Shown: positions 8,301 through 11,463 of the stretch, in pieces | How the letters are laid out: every line of letters starts with the position of its first letter | Position numbering within the stretch: the stretch's first letter is position 1 | NCBI GenBank assembly: GCA_903877345.1 | Contig: CAIRDL010000604.1 | Location: forward strand, 1 to 11,463 | DNA length: 11,463 nucleotides | Source: an uncultured Oscillochloris sp. | Lineage (GTDB): Bacteria > Chloroflexota > Chloroflexia > Chloroflexales > Chloroflexaceae | Direction: 5' to 3' | Program-made: the position numbers and the translations under genes | Notes under the pieces: generated by a model | The model's input: only the letters and a program-made list of their open reading frames with translations | Database searches by the model: none | Told to the model about the DNA's origin: nothing

Positions 8301-8714
8301 ACACTCAACCAAGAACACGAGGCCGAGCGAAAGAAGCTTGCGGGACGTCGGCGGGTAACCTATAGCTCCACGCTGCTCAACGTAGCACGGGTGAACGTCG
8401 TGGGCTCAATCCAGCCCCACGACAGCGCTGTCCGACGGGCACCCATTGGCCGTTTCCCTGATCGCGGTCGCACTAGCTTTCCTATGCCAACCTCGGGACT
8501 TCGCGTGCGCCATACGAAAACACCGGAGACGGCAACTGCTCCCCGCATACGTACCCATGCCGCGCCGCATCGTGGCGAGGTGGTGGCCCCACCTGTGTTA
8601 CCGATTAGAGGCGAGTCACACAACGCATCCGCAAACCATGCCGGCCAGGCAGCGAAGACTGGGCTTGACCGCCTTGTTCGCTTCGTCAAGCAGACGCTGC
8701 GCAAGCTGTTCTAG
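5334..8714 (+). CDS. RapA-like SNF2 helicase with RapA-type C-terminal region and coiled coil
   Basis: Starting at the GTG at 5334, which overlaps the previous TGA as GTGA, the product is 1126 aa. The ATG at 5196 in this frame would overlap real helicase sequence by 140 bp and is rejected. One barrel-like segment (AFVLVRSKGLVGKVLEV) comes first. Lobe 1 has LLADEVGLGKT (K129), VIVDEAHHARR (DEAH 228-231) and LLLLTATP (TATP 266-269). Lobe 2 has VLIFTQFYDT, the motif V region STEAGGEGRNLQF (~583-595) and motif VI QRIGRVDRIGQ (613-623). The segment LEYGSFGHPLFDAL resembles the C-terminal region of RapA. A charged coiled coil spans ~897-1007 (ERAHDQAQVLL to EHEAERKKLAG). The last ~120 residues are Pro/Arg/Thr-rich and disordered-looking, ending in the basic amphipathic LDRLVRFVKQTLRKLF. 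All ATPase motifs are present, so it is probably active. Family: RapA/DpdE/DrmD-like DNA- or RNA-polymerase-associated translocases; substrate unknown. The native N-terminus may have been lost at the junction. Confidence 0.87.
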   Translation: MNAFVLVRSKGLVGKVLEVISRSELYQYKVQLSISDSIVTVAEAGLSDGDQADPMLDPLVGLHEQRFEHPQRFYIRTIAHYLACSRQALVSSGATARIEPLAHQIFVAHRVVTALRPRFLLADEVGLGKTIEAGLIIQELRARGALQRVLVIVPANLTFQWCTELEQKFNERFAVYDSSVLRTLKRQSPRGNPWLVQDNIILSHGFIEHNELLWDEIVALPWDMVIVDEAHHARRRQTGGDRREATQLYRFVSRLSERTRGLLLLTATPMQLQTFELFSLIELLDCGLFQNFTHFEHQRHVNRSINALIKAVEACDQTGGAHSPDLPGNLRAQLEDAHHPLVSQLATSTAARQRLIQLLAERHLLSEVMIRNRKRVIGRFTARRPYSIPVTLSPEERILYNAVTDYVRGSYRQLDQRRRGVIGFLLVAYQRRLTSCTHAFRVTIERRLQKLQSAMAEPEMLPNWSDDEELDAILDRTDQVAFGTDQEAIVIERHRLEALRMLAASVQTDTKFLAFNRFLDELFIRNPGEQVLIFTQFYDTLDYLWGQLSRRWQVGIFHGSLNPKEKDGAITRFRDGVTQILISTEAGGEGRNLQFCAVLVNYDLPWNPMKVEQRIGRVDRIGQQRNVMICNFAQQDTVEDRVLDMLANRIRIFEETVGGLDPILGELEADIQKIVLETPLDQLDATLKNRAIKLEQDTHQAQALEEAHRDFVVDLRSFNQQAQVVFDPDEQQRIIEVMQSWSRLMLKHMGAQVEAQPDGSLSVKLGKASGGILPEVCQRYFDLTFDYDQAMENQDLEYGSFGHPLFDALIAYGTAGRFAPGVVAQRTIMNNAHHPFEGFQFNFLVEETSIHTTRALIIIAMDDAGVQRPDLTELLLEIRDWEHLAPGVRDGLGDDWSTRVERAHDQAQVLLDSILRERQTVRKAEGEALLQAEEQRLDRYYEMRLQSGQAKLKHDGEILQRLQASSREADRKVIPIWKRNVENAQLYIHTLNQEHEAERKKLAGRRRVTYSSTLLNVARVNVVGSIQPHDSAVRRAPIGRFPDRGRTSFPMPTSGLRVRHTKTPETATAPRIRTHAAPHRGEVVAPPVLPIRGESHNASANHAGQAAKTGLDRLVRFVKQTLRKLF

Positions 8715-8723
8715 AAAACTGAC

Positions 8724-8742
8724 TTGGGCGTGAAGCGCCACA
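8724..8742 (-). terminator. Weak hairpin between convergent genes
   Basis: TTGGGCG-TGAAG-CGCC-A-CAA in the 31-bp gap between the second helicase and the minus-strand operon can form a 7-bp stem with one bulge. On the minus strand a TTTT run follows about 6 bases later, which is far for a canonical intrinsic terminator. It could weakly separate the two convergent units. Confidence 0.25.
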
Positions 8743-8745
8743 AAC

Positions 8746-9495
8746 CTATGGCCGACGGTCGGTTGCGTCATGCTTGCGGGAGCGGCGCTGCTTTGTCGTA
8801 CCGCCATACTTCGCCAACAACGTATCGTCAAGCTCATCCGCTACAAGCATGACACTCTCGATGTTGCGAACAAATTCCTCGCGCTGGAGTTCCATGAGCG
8901 GTCGGATGGACAGCGCGATCACTGCCTCATCAGCAATACCAAGCCGTACCGCACCGCGTAAGACGAGGTTGAGTTCGAGTAGTTCACGCATCAGGGGAAC
9001 AATCAGTTCCTTGTCGGAAGGCAGGGATAGCACAAAGGCATCCACATGCAAATACAATTCGCCCGCATCCTCGACAATAGAGGCCCGACAACGTGCCGAC
9101 CCGTAGGTAAAGCAGCGGCGCCCTTGCTCATCCGTTAGCGCGACCGGGTCGGGAACCCCACGCTCACGTAGGAAGTCGTCAATGAGTCGTTCAGCGATCA
9201 GCCGTAGCTTCACGAGCTTTGCGGCCATCGCAAGCTCAACGGCGGACATGGCGGGAAGGGCAGCGGCACGCGGCGGATCACTGGTTGGATGCTGTGTGAT
9301 CCTTGGATGTGTAGTGCTGTTCAAGGTGACACCACAGGTGGCACAGAAACGGGCACCAGCAAGGATGGGAGTGTGACAAGCTGGACAGGTCATCGTCGCT
9401 CCCTCGCTCCCAGGCATTAGCGGCTGTGATGCCAATGCTGAACTGCTGTCCGGCACAATCGAGGCGACCAGATTCGCATTGTTGGAGCCGGTCAT
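8746..9495 (-). CDS. Zinc-ribbon protein with YbjN/CesT-like domain
   Basis: The 249-aa reading (ATG at 9495) has a zinc ribbon CPAC...CATC with Cys 37, 40, 51 and 54, a Pro/Ser/Thr-rich linker (~58-80), then an alpha/beta domain (~85-225). That domain carries YLHVDAFVLSLPSDKEL, a helix LMRELLELN, strands LGIADEAVIALSIRPL and a helix ending VADELDDTLL. The order and the hydrophobic-Asn helix resemble YbjN and type III secretion chaperone (CesT) folds, which bind client proteins. The C-terminal ~25 residues are basic (KQRRSRKHD). The ATG at 9495 overlaps the protease TGA (ATGA), suggesting translational coupling. However, an internal ATG at 9393 has a good AGGGAG site and begins MTCPAC directly at the zinc ribbon, so the shorter 215-aa form may be the real or a second product. 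No enzyme residues are seen; an adaptor or chaperone for the neighbouring protease is an inference. Confidence 0.75.
   Translation of the reverse strand: MTGSNNANLVASIVPDSSSALASQPLMPGSEGATMTCPACHTPILAGARFCATCGVTLNSTTHPRITQHPTSDPPRAAALPAMSAVELAMAAKLVKLRLIAERLIDDFLRERGVPDPVALTDEQGRRCFTYGSARCRASIVEDAGELYLHVDAFVLSLPSDKELIVPLMRELLELNLVLRGAVRLGIADEAVIALSIRPLMELQREEFVRNIESVMLVADELDDTLLAKYGGTTKQRRSRKHDATDRRP
9388..9408 (-). promoter_or_regulatory. Internal ribosome site and alternative start of zinc-ribbon gene
   Basis: On the minus strand AGGGAG stands 5 bases before the ATG at 9393. This is a better site than anything before the overlapping ATG at 9495, and it would start the protein two residues before the first zinc-ribbon Cys. 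Confidence 0.45.
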
Positions 9496-10487
9496 GTCGC
9501 CAGGGCGACCGCCAGATCTTCATGGGGAGTGAAGCGCATGCCACATGAACGACAAAACCACGTTTGGGGCGCAAGATCAAGGTTGCCGCAAGCCGGACAG
9601 TAAACTGCCGCCAAACAGGCGGCACGACCAAGGGTGCAAGCTTGGACAATCTCGTCAGCGAGATAGTCTATCGGCAACGCGAACTTCGCCGCCCCCACAC
9701 CCATCAGAATCCACATGTTGATGCCGACCACCCCATCATCGGCGATGAGTGGCCCGCCAGAATTACCGGGATCGATGGCGGCGTCGGTCTGAATGTACTC
9801 AATACCACCTAAGAATTGGCATGGGTTGCTAATAATACCGTGCGAAACCGTGTTATGGAGTCCTGAAGGGCACCCTATGGTCAGAACGATCTGCCCGTGT
9901 GCGAGCATCTGGGGGGCACCGATTGGCAGTGTCGGGAAAGGCCCGTCATCCAACAGCCACAGCAACGCATAGTCGAGTTGACGATGGGACTGCACGACGA
10001 GACCCTCGACTGTTCGCTCATTGGGCGAGCCTGCCATAAGCGTGACCTGCACTGATCGCAGCGAAGAACCATCCTCCTCAACAACATGGCGAGCGGTGAC
10101 GACCAATCCATCAGGGTGAATGATGAAGCCAGAGCCAATGCCGCTGTCGGTCTGGACGGCGACGGTCGCTGGGAGTGCGCGGGCTGCGGCAACACGCAGA
10201 TCGACCTGTACGATGGGAAGGGCTGGCGCTGGGGATACTGTTGGAGCTTGAGGATTGAGTGTGCTGATGGTAACCTTCTCGTCAAGACTGTGTGGGAAGA
10301 CAAGCGAGAGCGCGGCGTCTAGACCAAGCGTGTGCAGCGCAGCAGCAATAGTGTCAACAACCGTCTCTGTGCGCCGCTCATAGCCGAAACCACGGAGAAG
10401 CGCCCGAACCGTGAGACTGATCTGCTGGCGTTTATGCCGCAGAACCTTGTCGGCAAGAGTAGTGACATAGGAATGTGCTGCTGGCAT
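9492..10487 (-). CDS. Cytoplasmic trypsin/HtrA-like serine protease with C-terminal zinc ribbon
   Basis: This is a 331-aa protein. Residues ~8-65 form a helical segment (ISLTVRALLRGFGYERRTE and VVDTIAAALHTLGLD) that looks like a small adaptor or DNA/protein-binding domain rather than a signal peptide; no signal peptide or membrane helix is visible. A Pro-rich linker (~75-92) leads to a trypsin-like fold of the HtrA/DegP type with the full triad: H134 in VVTARHVV, D172 in RQLDYALL and S243 in DPGNSGGPL. No PDZ domain follows. Instead a zinc ribbon CPAC...CRSC uses Cys 297, 300, 312 and 315. Lack of export and the zinc ribbon point to regulated intracellular proteolysis, similar to trypsin-like effectors of conflict systems; the substrate is unknown. 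Start: ATG at 10487 with GAGG about 10 bases upstream on the minus strand. It is the first gene of a two-gene operon and overlaps the next start by 4 bp. Confidence 0.87.
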   Translation of the reverse strand: MPAAHSYVTTLADKVLRHKRQQISLTVRALLRGFGYERRTETVVDTIAAALHTLGLDAALSLVFPHSLDEKVTISTLNPQAPTVSPAPALPIVQVDLRVAAARALPATVAVQTDSGIGSGFIIHPDGLVVTARHVVEEDGSSLRSVQVTLMAGSPNERTVEGLVVQSHRQLDYALLWLLDDGPFPTLPIGAPQMLAHGQIVLTIGCPSGLHNTVSHGIISNPCQFLGGIEYIQTDAAIDPGNSGGPLIADDGVVGINMWILMGVGAAKFALPIDYLADEIVQACTLGRAACLAAVYCPACGNLDLAPQTWFCRSCGMRFTPHEDLAVALAT

Positions 10488-10529
10488 AGATAGGTATCCT
10501 CAGCGGGACAATCTGAGAAGGATGGGTGA

Positions 10530-10561
10530 AGCTCCACAAGAGCTTTGGTTCTTGTGGAGCT
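10530..10561. repeat. Perfect 12-bp inverted repeat upstream of protease operon
   Basis: AGCTCCACAAGA at 10530-10541 and its exact complement TCTTGTGGAGCT at 10550-10561 flank 8 bases. A further C-G pair and a G-T pair leave a TTTG loop, giving up to 14 bp of stem. It ends 43 bp before the ATG of the protease gene on its upstream side. No T-run follows on either strand, so it is not an intrinsic terminator. It could be an operator for a dimeric repressor or a 5'-leader hairpin controlling translation. Confidence 0.65.
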
Positions 10562-11128
10562 CATCGGGTTATGCAGTGTGCTTACCTAATAGCTTCTGAA
10601 GCCGTTTGCAGTGACTTGTGCCACCTACCTGATTTACTACTCAAATTCAATAGTCCCGTGACTGTTTAGGCAACCTGCTGTGTTTACGCCGAATGGCTCT
10701 GTCCGAGCCACCTCCCTGAAGAGACGAGGTACAGCATCCAAGGAACACATGGCTTGTTTACGCCACACAAGTATTGGGACGCGACAACCTCACAACGTCT
10801 CCTGATGTTCATGTGCGCCGCTCGAAGGCGGAAACAGTACCGACTACAAGGGCAGGCCCATCACGGCGCGATTGTAGCACGGCTATACAGTGACGGCAAG
10901 GTTTTGGCTGAAACCAGCGAATAACTCGTCCAACCATTGGGACTCAAGCCCTATAGCCTAAACCCAACACGCGTGTCACAAGCCACACCAGGGTTAATCA
11001 TACGTGAACGCCTCTCGTGGTCGCCGCGTCGATACGGCGGCGCACCTGGTGGATGCCAACGATTTGCGTCAACCTGGGCCTTTCCCGGTAGGGTGTCCAT
11101 GTGTGCGCCGCCCGTGGGGCGTGGGGCA
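10562..11128. other. Gene-free region
   Basis: No reading frame here looks like protein: candidate frames are short, Arg/Pro-rich or lack a ribosome site. Small items noted are a hairpin TGGCTC-TGTCC-GAGCCA at 10694-10710, a 10-bp direct repeat TGTTTACGCC at 10680 and 10755, and ACGGCTATACAGTG at 10879-10892, a near copy of a sequence before the first helicase. No tRNA or CRISPR pattern is seen. It may be a degenerated gene or regulatory spacer. Confidence 0.45.
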
Positions 11129-11179
11129 GCACGAGCGCGCCAAAACGATCATGATGCTTGTTTTGGCGCGTGCTCGTGC
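11129..11179. repeat. Long imperfect inverted repeat
   Basis: The left arm 11129-11146 reads GCACGAGCGCGCCAAAAC and the right arm 11160-11179 reads GTTTTGGCGCGTGCTCGTGC. The complement matches over all 18 left bases with only a two-base bulge in the right arm. The 13-base loop contains the palindrome ATCATGAT. The AAAAC/GTTTT lies at the loop side, so it is not a standard terminator. It may be a REP/MITE-like element or the hairpin end of a mobile element. Confidence 0.65.
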
Positions 11180-11205
11180 GTGCTTGGCAAGCAGGCAACG
11201 CAACT

Positions 11206-11463
11206 TCAACGAATGCTCATCGGCATAAGGATAGGCACGTAGTCCGCTTGGCCGACAGGCTTGAAAATGCCGGGGTTCTGCGGCGACTGCGTTTCGATGG
11301 CGATTTGGGCGCGCTTGACGCTGGTGAGCAATTCGGCGGTGCGCGTGGCGTAGGGAGGGATGATGGCAGGCCGTGTGGTTAGGTGCGCTCCGTGGCGGGG
11401 CGATACACCCCGCGACTGCGCCAGAGATACCACGCGGCAACGCTCCGGTGAGGTCGCCAGACC
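11206..11463 (-). CDS. Uncertain C-terminal end of a minus-strand reading frame, cut by window edge
   Basis: On the minus strand a frame is open from the window edge to a TGA at 11206. The last part reads RPAIIPPYATRTAELL, TSVKRAQIAIETQSPQ and GIFKPVGQADYVPI and has a protein-like composition; the part near the edge (SPERCRVVSLAQSRG) is less convincing and contains the short inverted repeat at 11395-11413. I do not recognise a family. It could be the end of a hypothetical protein or a translated dispersed repeat. Confidence 0.3.
   Translation of the reverse strand, partial: GLATSPERCRVVSLAQSRGVSPRHGAHLTTRPAIIPPYATRTAELLTSVKRAQIAIETQSPQNPGIFKPVGQADYVPILMPMSIR
11395..11413. repeat. Short inverted repeat near right edge
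   Basis: GCGGGG at 11395-11400 and CCCCGC at 11408-11413 flank CGATACA, a 6-bp perfect stem. It could belong to a dispersed GC-rich repeat, which cannot be tested from one copy. Confidence 0.35.

Noticed and set aside
3802..8714. Assignment of the helicases to DISARM, Dpd or BREX
   Set aside because: The RapA-like architecture is compatible with drmD or dpdE, but no methyltransferase, DUF1998, PLD, QueC-like, PglZ or other partner gene is in the window.
11129..11179. Bidirectional intrinsic terminator
   Set aside because: The A and T runs are on the loop side of the stem and no T-run follows the arms on either strand.
10937..11382. Plus-strand frames of 74-101 aa (starts at 10937, 11004, 11158)
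   Set aside because: Arg/Gly/Ala-rich translations without ribosome sites, mutually overlapping and partly running through the inverted repeat.
1..11463. CRISPR array, tRNA or rRNA
   Set aside because: No regularly spaced repeats, cloverleaf ends or rRNA-like stretches were seen on reading both strands.

Overview
This 11.5 kb window is an accessory, defence-island-like stretch of a moderately GC-rich bacterial genome. The CARDB-containing surface protein, the RapA-type helicases and the cytoplasmic HtrA-like protease with a zinc ribbon would fit a filamentous Chloroflexota (Chloroflexia), but no ribosomal or housekeeping marker is present, so the taxonomic guess is weak.

Left part (1-1974): the end of a long exported-type protein, with sialidase/propeller-like repeats followed by two CARDB domains, runs in from the left edge. 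It is cut inside the second CARDB domain and joined to the last ~30 codons of a type I restriction specificity subunit (HsdS). 

Middle left (1987-3560): a complete AAA/ABC-type ATPase of the PtuA kind is followed, with a 4-bp ATGA overlap, by a PtuB-like HNH nuclease gene. Together they form a Septu-like two-gene defence module. The HNH gene is damaged twice: one C appears to be missing from a C-run at 3342-3346, and homology ends at about 3550, just before the second zinc-binding Cys pair.

Middle right (3802-8714): two RapA-like SNF2 helicases lie in tandem. The first keeps the N-terminal barrels and the first helicase lobe but stops before lobe 2. The second has all helicase motifs, a RapA-like C-terminal region, a coiled coil and a basic tail. 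They meet in a 4-bp GTGA overlap. Helicases of this size occur in DISARM (drmD) and Dpd (dpdE) loci, but none of their partner genes is present, so no named system is assigned.

Right part (8746-10487, minus strand): a convergent two-gene operon encodes a cytoplasmic trypsin/HtrA-like protease with a C-terminal zinc ribbon and, by ATGA overlap, a zinc-ribbon protein with a YbjN/CesT-like domain. This intact pair is the best candidate here for a little-described system.

From 10488 to the right edge there is no convincing gene, apart from the possible end of a minus-strand reading frame at the edge. Two strong inverted repeats lie there, one 43 bp upstream of the protease start. Overall, three genes are broken at sharp junctions (about 1835, 3550 and 5295) while the genes between remain well preserved, which suggests recent deletions in an island, or assembly errors that read mapping could expose.
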